A stretch of 64,000 bases of DNA from SIG714 sp964638675 (lineage in GTDB: Bacteria; Bacillota; Clostridia; Oscillospirales; CAG-272). The stretch lies in the NCBI GenBank assembly GCA_964638675.1, contig CAZXAU010000007.1, positions 1-64,000 of the forward strand, given 5' to 3'. Positions within the stretch are counted from its first letter, which is position 1, and each line of letters begins with the position of its first letter. Below, in pieces: positions 16,567 through 25,618 of the stretch. The position numbers were made by a program, and so were the translations under genes. Under the pieces are notes generated by a model. The model had not been told where the DNA came from. It made no database searches and saw only the letters and a list, made by a program, of their open reading frames with translations.

Positions 16567-17700
16567 TCAATCAAAAATATAAGGCATTTTCTTCAAAATG
16601 TCGGCAGGCGATTGCTTTTCGCTGAGCAATTGTGAGTAGAGTACATCAAATACAAGCGAGTCTGCAAATGCCGACACAGCTCGCTCAGACATCGTTCTAT
16701 GATCTGCCGGTTTTGTAAGAATATCTATTGTTCTTGTTTTTCTTGTTTGTGACAGGAATTCCCTCCCCCTGCCATTCACCGCAAGCAGTTGTGTATATGG
16801 CGGAATGCTTCCAACTCCTCTTATGCCACAATAGCAATAGATCAGACATCTCGATATCCTTGCATTCGTATAGCACGAGTGGGAGAGCAATTCACGAAAA
16901 TGCCGATAATCCCTACAGGCAAATGCACAAGTGCAAAACATGTCTGCAAGATCACGGGGCAGATCATAAATTCTGTCAAAATACTCTCTTTTTTGTCTGC
17001 GTATAAATGAAAGTATTATCTCTCCGTACAACTCACTGTCGCATTTTTCCGCACTTTCAATATAAGTCTCAGCGCCCCCCGGAATATATGAATAATCACC
17101 CTTCACTATTTTTTCCCTTGCCGCTCCCGCAGAGTATTCCGAGTGCCTTTTATAAGTAAACGGAATAATATTGCTGCCCGTCATCCTCAGCGACATAATA
17201 TACTCAAGAGCCAGAATATCATTCGGGCTGTCAGGCAACCTCTCACCGTACATTTTTTCGTAAATTCGTGTTTTAGTGATAAGATACGGCGTTTTTTTAT
17301 CTTTCTTTAATGCCATGTCAAATTCTGAATTGAATTCATCTCCCGTAAGACGGTCGCATACAGCAGAAAGATATCCGATATCCCCACATTCGGAACCGAA
17401 TGCAAGCATATCAATATTCCCGATCGCCGATGCGATCCCGACTCCTGCACGGGCAAAGCCCTCAGCACAAAGTGAGGAATACGGAAACGGAATCTCAAGG
17501 ACTATATCGCTCCCGCAAAGTATCGCCGCTCTTGCACGTGTATACTTATCGCAGATAGCAGGAACTCCCCTTTGTGTCGAATTTCCCGACATGAGCGAAA
17601 TTATTCTGCAATCTCCCTCAGATGCTCTGATTATCTCTATCTGTTCCTTATGCCCTTTATGAAAGGGATTGTATTCACAAATTATCGCTATATTTTTCAA
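16567..17700 (-). CDS. tmcAL: tRNA(Met) cytidine acetate ligase TmcAL (YlbM)
   Basis: 377 residues. The N-terminus AIICEYNPFHKGHKEQI carries the nucleotidyltransferase HxGH motif; SGNSTQRGVPAICDKYTRA and FGSECGDI are typical of YlbM/TmcAL. Family knowledge: the enzyme activates acetate with ATP to acetyl-AMP and forms N4-acetylcytidine at the wobble base of elongator tRNA-Met, without acetyl-CoA. It starts with TTG at 17700 after GAGAG. It stands divergent from acetate kinase across a 240-base gap, fitting a shared link to acetate. Confidence 0.92.
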   Translation of the reverse strand: MKNIAIICEYNPFHKGHKEQIEIIRASEGDCRIISLMSGNSTQRGVPAICDKYTRARAAILCGSDIVLEIPFPYSSLCAEGFARAGVGIASAIGNIDMLAFGSECGDIGYLSAVCDRLTGDEFNSEFDMALKKDKKTPYLITKTRIYEKMYGERLPDSPNDILALEYIMSLRMTGSNIIPFTYKRHSEYSAGAAREKIVKGDYSYIPGGAETYIESAEKCDSELYGEIILSFIRRQKREYFDRIYDLPRDLADMFCTCAFACRDYRHFRELLSHSCYTNARISRCLIYCYCGIRGVGSIPPYTQLLAVNGRGREFLSQTRKTRTIDILTKPADHRTMSERAVSAFADSLVFDVLYSQLLSEKQSPADILKKMPYIFD

Positions 17701-17804
17701 TATTATCTCTCTTTCATGTCACCGTTTTTATATTTGTACTTTTTTCACTCACCTATTTTCCGAAAAAATGTTTCGCAATAGTCGGTAAAATTTTAAAATA
17801 GGTA

Positions 17805-17833
17805 TTGAAATCACAGGGAAAAAGTTGTATACT
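17805..17833 (+). promoter_or_regulatory. Promoter of ackA
   Basis: TTGAAA (17805-17810), 17-base spacer, TATACT (17828-17833), leaving an approximately 100-base AT-rich leader before ackA. Confidence 0.6.
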
Positions 17834-17940
17834 TAATTTTAGCATATAATTATTGGTTTGTCAATTCACAGAACAAGTTATAAACATTTTTATTCAACTT
17901 ATTTGATTTATTTTATTATTTGAAAGGTAAGGTAAAAAAT

Positions 17941-19170
17941 ATGAAAGTACTCGTTGTAAACGCCGGAAGTTCGTCCCTGAAATTTCAGCTCTTTTCGGTT
18001 GACGGTGAATATACCGTTCTTGCAAAAGGTCTTTGCGATAATGTCGGAATTCAGAACAGCAAGATAAAATACACAAAGTCAGGCGAAAAAAGCGTTGAAA
18101 TTCCGGTTGCCATAGAAAATCACTCTGTTGCCACAAAGCTCATGGCAGACGCACTTATGGGCAATCTTGAAGGATGCTCGGGAGTTATTTCCGATATGAA
18201 AGAAATATCGGCAGTCGGTCACAGGATCGTCCACGGCGGTCCTTTCTTCTCATCGTCTGTTGTTGTAACCGATGATGTCATGGAAAAGCTTGCACAGTGC
18301 TATGAATATGCACCGCTCCACACAAATGCACACATTCAGGGTATCAAGGGATGTCAAGAAGTCATGCCCGAAACACCTATGGTTTTGGTATTTGATACCG
18401 CATTCCATACAACATGCCCGGACTGTGCTAAGGTTTACCCGATCCCATATGAAATGACTTCCGAAATGCACATCAAACGCTACGGTGCACACGGAACATC
18501 ACACAGATATGTTTCACTCGAAATGTGCCGCATTCTCGGCAAGACCGAAGGGACAAGGATAATCACCTGCCACCTCGGAAACGGTTCGTCCATATCTGCT
18601 GTCAAAGACGGAAAGTGCATTGATACATCAATGGGTCTTACTCCCCTTGCAGGCGTTGAAATGGGAACAAGATGCGGTGATATTGACCCTGCGATCGTAC
18701 CCATCATGATGAAAAAGTACAACCTCTCGGTAGACGAGATCAATACATTCATGAACAAAAAGTGCGGACTTCTGGGCGTTTCGGGCTATTCATCAGATAT
18801 GAGAGATATTCTCGGAAATATCGAAAATGGCGGAGAATCTGCCGACCGCTGTGCTTTGGCTGTTGACATCCTCACATACGGAATAAAGAAATTCATCGGC
18901 TCATATGCGGCCGCTCTCGACGGTGTTGACGCAATAGTCTTTACAGCTGGAATCGGAGAAAACAACGGCATGATCAGAGCAAAAGCTCTTGAAAATATGT
19001 CATATCTCGGAATCAAAATAGATGAGAATATCAATGCCGCAACAAAAGGTTCAAGCGGAATTACAAAGATCTCCACCGATGATTCGGCAGTCGCAGTCTA
19101 TATGATCCCGACAGACGAAGAATACATGATCGCAAAGGATACATTAGAGCTTACAAGCACTCTCAATTAA
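17941..19170 (+). CDS. ackA: Acetate kinase
   Basis: 409 residues from ATG 17941 (MKVLVVNAGSSSLKFQLF), chosen over the in-frame ATG at 17920 because GAAAGGTAAGG precedes it and the family starts there. Signatures: NAGSSSLKF, VFDTAFHTTCP, YGAHGTSHRYV, HLGNGSSISAVKDGKCIDTSMG and FTAGIGENNG. It converts acetyl phosphate plus ADP to acetate plus ATP, the energy-yielding end step of acetate fermentation, in the cytoplasm. No phosphotransacetylase gene is in the window. Confidence 0.97.
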   Translation: MKVLVVNAGSSSLKFQLFSVDGEYTVLAKGLCDNVGIQNSKIKYTKSGEKSVEIPVAIENHSVATKLMADALMGNLEGCSGVISDMKEISAVGHRIVHGGPFFSSSVVVTDDVMEKLAQCYEYAPLHTNAHIQGIKGCQEVMPETPMVLVFDTAFHTTCPDCAKVYPIPYEMTSEMHIKRYGAHGTSHRYVSLEMCRILGKTEGTRIITCHLGNGSSISAVKDGKCIDTSMGLTPLAGVEMGTRCGDIDPAIVPIMMKKYNLSVDEINTFMNKKCGLLGVSGYSSDMRDILGNIENGGESADRCALAVDILTYGIKKFIGSYAAALDGVDAIVFTAGIGENNGMIRAKALENMSYLGIKIDENINAATKGSSGITKISTDDSAVAVYMIPTDEEYMIAKDTLELTSTLN

Positions 19171-19231
19171 GCAAGCTGAAAAGTGTTACGATCAGGTCGG
19201 ATCGAATCAAATTCAATCGAATAAAATTTAT

Positions 19232-19268
19232 GCCGGGAAGGTTCTTTGTTTTAACCTCCCGGCTTTTT
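19232..19268 (+). terminator. Terminator of ackA
   Basis: Stem GCCGGGAAGGTT (19232-19243) with AACCTCCCGGC (19253-19263), one bulge, followed by five T. Confidence 0.9.
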
Positions 19269-19407
19269 CATAAGCATTCTTAGTCAATTTCCACAAAAAA
19301 GCAAAAACAACAGCTAAAAAATCCACCTTAAACTATATACAATGTCAAAAAAAGCACATTGCACATAAAAACCGTTGATTTATCCAAAATATTATGTTAA
19401 AATACTA

Positions 19408-19436
19408 TTGCAAATATGAATAAGTTACATTATATT
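19408..19436 (+). promoter_or_regulatory. Promoter of the secreted-protein/LRR pair
   Basis: TTGCAA (19408-19413), 17-base spacer, TATATT (19431-19436), about 36 bases upstream of the ATG at 19472. Confidence 0.55.
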
Positions 19437-19471
19437 TAATTTTATAAAAAAGAAAACAGGAGGCTTATCAA

Positions 19472-20302
19472 ATGAAAAAAATCAGGATTGCACTTGTCAT
19501 GACACTGATACTGACGCTCGTTATTCCGCTTTTCACAACTCATGCACAGGCTGAAAATGAACAGCCGACGCTCGAAGAGCTTGTTGCGCTTGCCAAAGAA
19601 GCTGAAGATTTTGTAGAGATAGTTACAGGTGTCTATCCTTATCTTGCTTCACACTCTGATGAAGATTTAAGAGAATGGGATATCAAGCTCAAAAATCTCG
19701 CCGTTGAATGGGGATATATTAAACCCGGATTTGACATTGGAAAAGCCGTTTATCCTTTTGATGCAATCTATGTAAAAACCGGCGAAGTTATTGAAAATAT
19801 CGATTTGGGTTGCATATTCAAATATCCCGACACTGTCACCTACGCAAAAGTTAAAACTGACATTGAAAAATATTATGCCTCCGATTTTCTCGGCATTCTG
19901 GATGATAAATACAGTATGTATGCCGTTGTCGGAACAGACGGGAAAATGTATTTCCATCAATACGGTATGGGCGGTGCACTTGATCATACGGTAGGCGGTG
20001 ACAGACCGCAATGGGAAAGCGCAAGAATAACAAGCAGAAACGATAATAAAATAACCCTTACGGTTGACAGTTATGCAAGCAGTGATATAACCATCAACTA
20101 CAGAATAACCGAAAGGGGCTGGAGAATTTCAGGAGTATTCGGAGGTAATTATTACAGCCCGTTTCATACGAATCACGAGGTCACTGCTCCCGAAACATCA
20201 GACGGCACAGCGGTGTATATTGCCATTGCCGCTCTCAGCACAGTTTGTCTTGCGGCCATAACGATCGATATCTGTAAAAATAAAAAACCTTATACAGTTT
20301 AA
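19472..20302 (+). CDS. Secreted or membrane-anchored protein of unknown family
   Basis: 276 residues. The signal peptide ends near THAQA (about residue 27). The mature part is mixed helix and strand, with no motif I recognise; ITERGWRISGVFGG near residue 220 looks like the edge of a small beta domain. One C-terminal membrane segment (residues about 248-268) is followed by a short Lys-rich tail, giving an extracellular domain held by its C-terminus. AGGAGG lies about 9 bases before the ATG. Only 56 bases separate it from the LRR gene, so the two are probably co-transcribed. Confidence 0.75.
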   Translation: MKKIRIALVMTLILTLVIPLFTTHAQAENEQPTLEELVALAKEAEDFVEIVTGVYPYLASHSDEDLREWDIKLKNLAVEWGYIKPGFDIGKAVYPFDAIYVKTGEVIENIDLGCIFKYPDTVTYAKVKTDIEKYYASDFLGILDDKYSMYAVVGTDGKMYFHQYGMGGALDHTVGGDRPQWESARITSRNDNKITLTVDSYASSDITINYRITERGWRISGVFGGNYYSPFHTNHEVTAPETSDGTAVYIAIAALSTVCLAAITIDICKNKKPYTV

Positions 20303-20358
20303 AAAACCGCAATTGATAAAAGTTAAAAAATAATTTAAACAGAAAAGGAGTAATTAAA

Positions 20359-22110
20359 ATGAAAAATCGATCCAAAACATCTGTAATCGTCTGCACATGC
20401 TTAGTGATATTGCTGATAGCCGCAGTACTTATCATCGCATTTCAGAAAAAAGATTCAACACCTACAGATACAATAGATGTAACTCAGACTCACGGTCAGA
20501 GCTTAACACCCGAAAAAACGCCGGACGGAACGATTGATGTTACTCCGAGCAAAACACCCAGCACCTCACCCGCCCCGACACCTCAGCCAACCTCCGATCC
20601 AACCTCCGATCCGACACCTGATCCGACACCTCCGGATGATACCAAATACAGTGAAGGGCTGAAGATCGTCCTATACTCCAATGATTCATACAAGGTTGCA
20701 GGCATAGGCGATTGCAAAGACACAGATATTGTTATTCCATCCGTATACAACGGAAAACCGGTAGTTTATATCGACAAATCCGCTTTTAAAGGCAATGATA
20801 AAATAACAAGCATTGTATTGCCTGAGGGGGTAACTTACATACCCGAAGACGCATTCAGAGATTGCACTTCTCTTAAAAGTATAACTCTCCCAGAAAAACT
20901 GAGTACGATCGAGCAACGGGCATTTTACGGATGTGAATCTCTCACGGAGATCTATCTTCCAGACAAAATAAAAACGATCCCCCAGCACGCTTTTTGCGGT
21001 TGCAGCTCACTGACTAAAGTTGTTATCCCGGAAAACGTGACCAAAATCGGAAATGTCGCATTCAGCGGATGCTCTTCTTTGAAAGAAATAACCCTTCCGA
21101 AGGGTATCACATCTATCGGGTCCAGTGCATTCATTTCCTGTGAATCTCTCACAGAGATTGAGCTTCCCGAGGATTTGACAAAAATCAGTTCCGGCATGCT
21201 AGAAGGATGCAGCTCACTCAAAAAAGTTATAATACATGATAAAGTGACCGAGATCGGAGCTTATGCATTCAGCGGATGCTCCTCGCTATCAGAAATAACT
21301 CTGCCGAAAGATCTGACAGAAATTCCGGAGAATGCATTTGAGGGCTGTGCTTCTCTTAAAGAAATACAACACCTTGATAATTTGAAAACAATCGGAAAAT
21401 TTGCCTTCAGCGGCTGTGCTTCTTTGACCGAAGTAACACTTCCACAGACAGTTGAATCAGTCGGAAACTCTGCTTTCCGGGATTGCACTTCTCTTAAAAA
21501 GGTTATCATTGAAGGCAAGATCGAAGCTATTGATAACAGTATGTTTAACGGCTGCTCTGCACTCACTCAAATAACTATCCCCGAAGGAGTCAATAGAATC
21601 GGCGTTAATGCTTTCTCAAATTGCAGCTCACTGATTGAATTTACAATTCCTTCAACTGTGGAATCCATAGAGCTCGCTGCATTTGCGGGATGCAAGTCAC
21701 TCAAAAGCATTCATATCTCTCCTGACAATAAAAAATATCACAGTGCCGGAAACTGCATCATTGAAACAGAAACCAAAACACTGATCTGTGGAACAAATAA
21801 CAGTGTAATTCCGACAGACGGCAGTGTTACATCAATCGAAATGTTCGCATTCTCAGGAGCTGATAAGCTGGCCAAAATAGTTATTCCAGAAAGTATTGAA
21901 AAAATCAATTTCTGGGCATTCAAGAATTGCAGTTCACTCAGAAATGTTACGCTCATGTCTAAAAATATAATCATCGCCGAAGGTGTATTCAACGACTGTG
22001 TATCACTCGAAAATGTATATTATTCGGGAAGTGATGATGAGTGGGCAGGATTAAATATTCCACTTCTCAATAATCCGCTTGTGAAAGCGAAAATTCACTG
22101 TAATTATTAA
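20359..22110 (+). CDS. BspA-type leucine-rich-repeat surface protein
   Basis: 583 residues. An N-terminal signal anchor (residues about 8-29) is followed by a Thr/Pro/Asp linker with tandem PTSD/PTPD units, then about 18 repeats of roughly 23 residues with the LRR_5 pattern CxSLxxIxLPxxxxxIGxxAFxGC (e.g. GCSSLKEITLPKGITSIG). Near residue 460 an island module (NCIIETETK...SVIPTDGSVTSI) breaks the array. It is displayed outside the cell, tethered by the N-terminal segment; such proteins usually bind host or bacterial surface proteins. Partner unknown. Confidence 0.88.
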   Translation: MKNRSKTSVIVCTCLVILLIAAVLIIAFQKKDSTPTDTIDVTQTHGQSLTPEKTPDGTIDVTPSKTPSTSPAPTPQPTSDPTSDPTPDPTPPDDTKYSEGLKIVLYSNDSYKVAGIGDCKDTDIVIPSVYNGKPVVYIDKSAFKGNDKITSIVLPEGVTYIPEDAFRDCTSLKSITLPEKLSTIEQRAFYGCESLTEIYLPDKIKTIPQHAFCGCSSLTKVVIPENVTKIGNVAFSGCSSLKEITLPKGITSIGSSAFISCESLTEIELPEDLTKISSGMLEGCSSLKKVIIHDKVTEIGAYAFSGCSSLSEITLPKDLTEIPENAFEGCASLKEIQHLDNLKTIGKFAFSGCASLTEVTLPQTVESVGNSAFRDCTSLKKVIIEGKIEAIDNSMFNGCSALTQITIPEGVNRIGVNAFSNCSSLIEFTIPSTVESIELAAFAGCKSLKSIHISPDNKKYHSAGNCIIETETKTLICGTNNSVIPTDGSVTSIEMFAFSGADKLAKIVIPESIEKINFWAFKNCSSLRNVTLMSKNIIIAEGVFNDCVSLENVYYSGSDDEWAGLNIPLLNNPLVKAKIHCNY

Positions 22111-22189
22111 AAATAATGTTATATCGGCAGATAAACACTCAGGATAATATAAAACAAAAACCGAACTGATATCAAAGTTATAACAGAAA

Positions 22190-22233
22190 AAACCTCCTTT
22201 AGTGTGGCATCGTATCACATTGAAGGAGGTTTA
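22190..22233 (+). terminator. Hairpin after the LRR gene
   Basis: AAACCTCCTT pairs with AAGGAGGTTT, with a further TGTG/CACA inside. It is a strong stem, but the T run after it is short. Confidence 0.65.
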
Positions 22234-22254
22234 TCCATTCATATTTAAACAAAT

Positions 22255-22282
22255 CGGGAAAGCCCCGAAAAGAGCTTTCCCG
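22255..22282 (-). terminator. Terminator of the thyA-pheT gene row
   Basis: CGGGAAAGC (22255-22263) pairs with GCTTTCCCG (22274-22282); on the minus strand it is followed by ATTTGTTTAA, 12 bases after the pheT stop. Confidence 0.75.
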
Positions 22283-22294
22283 TTGTATTTTTGA

Positions 22295-24688
22295 TCAAGT
22301 GCGGAGAGTTGCTCCGAGCTTGAAGCGTACATCGTTTATTATCTTTTGTGAAACCTTTTCTGTTTCCTCAACCGTCAGGGTGCGGTCGCTTGCACGCATC
22401 GTTACCGAGAGGGCAATCGATTTCTTGCCGCTCGGAAGCTGAATTCCTCTGTAGATATCGAACAGCTCTATGCTTTCAACAAGCTTTCCGCCTGCTTTCT
22501 TCATGGTTTCCTCAATAAGACCGATCTCAAGCTCCTCATCACATATGAATGCGAAGTCACGTGTTGATGCAGGATACTTAGGAAGAGGTTTGTATCCTCT
22601 GTTGTCGGCACCGTTTTCAAAGAGTGTCGCAACATCGAATTCAAATGCATACAGCTCTTTGTCAAAACCGTAATTTTCGGCAACACGTGGATGAAGCTGT
22701 CCGACAACACCAAGCAGTGTTCCGTTATCGCTTACGACCTGTGCAGTTCTGCCCGGGTGATATGTCGGATTTCCGGGGCATGTGACAAACTTTGCGCCCT
22801 TGATTCCTGCGGTCTCAAGAACTGTTTCGACAATTCCCTTGACAGTATAGAAATCGACATTTTCGCCGAATCCGCCGAGCGTAAGCGTATATCTTTCATC
22901 GGGAAGCGAATTACTGTCCTCGGAAGGAAGATATATCTTTGAAATTTCATAGATCAGTGTATCTTTGGTGTGATTGTTGCCGTTATGTGTAAGGCAATCG
23001 AGAATTGACGGGAGGAGAGATGTTCTCATAACAGATGTATCCTCACCGAGCGGATTGGTAATTACCGTATGGCGGCGGAGAGGTGAATCTGCGTCAAGGA
23101 GTATTTTATCATCGTTCTTAGGAGATACGAATGAGAATGTACAGCTCTCATATGCACCGCAATGAATAAGTGTATTGTGAAGTCTTGCACGGAATGACTG
23201 CATAGGTGTGAGCATACCCGGCTTGACATTTCCTTTGAAAGGTGTCGATTCGATCTGATTGTAGCCGTAAATTCTCGCCACTTCCTCGGCAATATCCTGC
23301 ATTCCTTCAACATCGCTGCGGTATGACGGAACATGTATAATATCGCCGTCTATCGCAAAGTCAAGCTTTGTGAGCACCTCACGCATATATTCCTCGCTGA
23401 GTGAAGTTCCGAGGAATCTGTTGATCTTATCTGCCTCAAGCTTTATCGTTCTTTCACTGACCTTCTTGCCGTAAACATCGATAACGCCGTCAACCACTTC
23501 ACCTGCGCCGAGCATTTCAACCAGCTCGCAGGCACGCATAAGTGCTTTATATGTGTTTTCGGGATCGAGTCCCTTTTCAAATTTACCCGATGCCTCGGTT
23601 CTCATTCCGAGCGCACGTGATGTGATTCTGACACTCGGGCCGTCAAAGTTTGCAGATTCAAATACGACGGTAGATGTGCTGTCCTTGATCTCGCTGTTTT
23701 CTCCGCCCATGATTCCTGCAAGTGCAACAGCCTTACTGCGGTCGGCGATAGTGAGCATGCCCTCGGAAAGGATGTGTTCCTTACTGTCGAGGGATACAAA
23801 ATGCTCGTCCTGCACAGCCTCACGTACAACTATCTTTTTGCCGTCAATGCATACATAGTCGAAAGCGTGCATCGGCTGACCGTATTCAAGCATGACATAG
23901 TTCGTAATATCGACTATATTATTGATCGGACGAACTCCCGATGCACGAAGACGCATTCTCATCCAGAGCGGTGAGGGTTCGATCTTTACATTTTTAACGA
24001 CTTTTGCCGTATATCTCGGGCAAAGGTCGAAATTCTTGACTTCAACATCGAGATAATCCCTGACATCTCCGCCGCAACCCTTTACGACCGGCTCGTGATA
24101 TGTCACTTTGCGATCAAAGCTTGCTCCTGCCTCACGTGCAAGTCCGATGACCGAAAGGCAATCGGGACGGTTGGGGGTGATTTCAAACTCAACCACTATA
24201 TCACGCAGAGAAAGAAGGTCTCTTATGTCCTGTCCGGGTGTCATATCAGGCTCATTGAGGATCAGTATTCCGTCCTCGATTGCATACGGCATATCATTTG
24301 TCGTGAGAGAAAGCTCACCTATCGAGCAGAGCATTCCGTCCGACGGAACGCCACGGAGCTTACCCGATTTTATTGTAACTCCGCCGGGAAGTGTTGCCAC
24401 CGGTATAGCGGCAGGCACAAATGCACCCACAAAAATATTCTGAGCACCCGTCACTATCTGACGAAGTGTTTCTTCACCACAGTCGACAAGACAGACCTGA
24501 AGATGATCTGAATTTTCATGCGGTTTAATATCAACTATTTTTCCGACAACGACATTGAGAATGTCATCGCCGAGTACTGTATATCCTTCAACTTTTGAAC
24601 CGGTATCGGTCATTCTGTCACAGAATGTCTTAGGATCGGTGTTGCCGAGATCCATAAATTCTGAAAGCCATTCAAGAGAGAGATTCAT
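22295..24688 (-). CDS. pheT: Phenylalanine-tRNA ligase beta subunit
   Basis: 797 residues, the usual bacterial length. Domains in order: N-terminal tRNA-binding (EMAP-like) fold near 40-150 with VVGKIVDIKPHENSDHLQVC; B3/B4 editing region around 210-385 (MRMRLRASGVRPINNIVDITNY); B5 near 410-475; catalytic-like core; and a C-terminal anticodon-binding FDX-ACB domain (YPASTRDFAFICDEEL, then FDIYRG...KSIALSVTMRA). With PheS it forms the alpha2-beta2 synthetase that charges tRNA-Phe. It is separated from pheS by a YitT-family gene, which is not the usual arrangement. AAAGGAT precedes the ATG. Confidence 0.97.
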   Translation of the reverse strand: MNLSLEWLSEFMDLGNTDPKTFCDRMTDTGSKVEGYTVLGDDILNVVVGKIVDIKPHENSDHLQVCLVDCGEETLRQIVTGAQNIFVGAFVPAAIPVATLPGGVTIKSGKLRGVPSDGMLCSIGELSLTTNDMPYAIEDGILILNEPDMTPGQDIRDLLSLRDIVVEFEITPNRPDCLSVIGLAREAGASFDRKVTYHEPVVKGCGGDVRDYLDVEVKNFDLCPRYTAKVVKNVKIEPSPLWMRMRLRASGVRPINNIVDITNYVMLEYGQPMHAFDYVCIDGKKIVVREAVQDEHFVSLDSKEHILSEGMLTIADRSKAVALAGIMGGENSEIKDSTSTVVFESANFDGPSVRITSRALGMRTEASGKFEKGLDPENTYKALMRACELVEMLGAGEVVDGVIDVYGKKVSERTIKLEADKINRFLGTSLSEEYMREVLTKLDFAIDGDIIHVPSYRSDVEGMQDIAEEVARIYGYNQIESTPFKGNVKPGMLTPMQSFRARLHNTLIHCGAYESCTFSFVSPKNDDKILLDADSPLRRHTVITNPLGEDTSVMRTSLLPSILDCLTHNGNNHTKDTLIYEISKIYLPSEDSNSLPDERYTLTLGGFGENVDFYTVKGIVETVLETAGIKGAKFVTCPGNPTYHPGRTAQVVSDNGTLLGVVGQLHPRVAENYGFDKELYAFEFDVATLFENGADNRGYKPLPKYPASTRDFAFICDEELEIGLIEETMKKAGGKLVESIELFDIYRGIQLPSGKKSIALSVTMRASDRTLTVEETEKVSQKIINDVRFKLGATLRT

Positions 24689-24713
24689 ATATTTTATCCT
24701 TTATATCCGCAAC

Positions 24714-25601
24714 TTATATTTCGCGGAATCCTTTTCCTATAATATCGCTTGTACTTGTAATAATTATAAATGCGTGCGGGTCGGATTGTTTTAGATATGA
24801 CCGAAGCTTAAATGCCTGAAATCTGTTCATTACCGAAATGATGGCAAATTCGCGTTCATGCCTGTACGAGCCTTCGCACTCCCAGACTGTGGCACTGCGG
24901 TGCAGCTCTTTTGTAATATATTCTTCGACCGCAACACGGTGTGATGTAATGACGAGTAACTTCTTTGACTGATTCAGATTTTCAAGAAGATTGTCAACAA
25001 CGAGCGACTTGAGAATAAGTCCGAGCATCGACAAAAGACCTGTCTTGATTGCCGCCTCGCCTGTCTGGAAATTCCAGAACGTCAGAGCAACGACAAAGAA
25101 ATCGGCAAGCACAAGGGCTTTTCCGCTGTCAAGATTGGACTTTTTGCGTATTATCATTGCGATAATATCCGTTCCGCCGGTAGAACCGTGGTTATAAAAC
25201 AGGAATGCCGCACCTGCCGCAGGAAATGCCACGGCATAAAAGAGCTCAAGCACGGGCTCATTTGTCAGCGGTGCGCTTATCGGAATGATGAGATCCATGC
25301 CCTCAAGCATCGCCGAAAGCACCAACGAACCGTACAGTGTTTTGATTCCGAATTCCTTACCGAGAAAGGCAAAGCCGAGTATGTCAAGCACTAAGTTCAA
25401 TATTGTGACTATGTTTGCGGCACTCAGGAATGGGATGATCTTGTCGAGAACCACCGCAATACCGGTTACGCCGCCTGTTGAAATGCCGTTCGGAAACTTA
25501 AAAAAGTGAACTCCAACGGCTACAAGAAATACGCCGAATGTAATTATCGCATATTCCTTTATTATCTTTGAAAATCGTTTATCCTTAGTTCCGTCTATCA
25601 T
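24714..25601 (-). CDS. YitT-family membrane protein (DUF161/DUF2179)
   Basis: 295 residues. The N-terminal 200 residues hold five or six membrane segments with the family signatures FKFPNGISTGGVTGIAVV and NHGSTGGTDIIAMIIRKKSNLDSGK. The C-terminal soluble domain (about 210-292; VITSHRVAVEEYITKEL...) is the DUF2179 ACT-like fold. The family is widespread in Firmicutes; transport roles are only suggested. The gene lies between pheS (17 bases) and pheT (25 bases) on the same strand, so it is very likely co-transcribed with them. Confidence 0.92.
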   Translation of the reverse strand: MIDGTKDKRFSKIIKEYAIITFGVFLVAVGVHFFKFPNGISTGGVTGIAVVLDKIIPFLSAANIVTILNLVLDILGFAFLGKEFGIKTLYGSLVLSAMLEGMDLIIPISAPLTNEPVLELFYAVAFPAAGAAFLFYNHGSTGGTDIIAMIIRKKSNLDSGKALVLADFFVVALTFWNFQTGEAAIKTGLLSMLGLILKSLVVDNLLENLNQSKKLLVITSHRVAVEEYITKELHRSATVWECEGSYRHEREFAIISVMNRFQAFKLRSYLKQSDPHAFIIITSTSDIIGKGFREI

Positions 25602-25618
25602 AACCGCTCAATCAGCCC

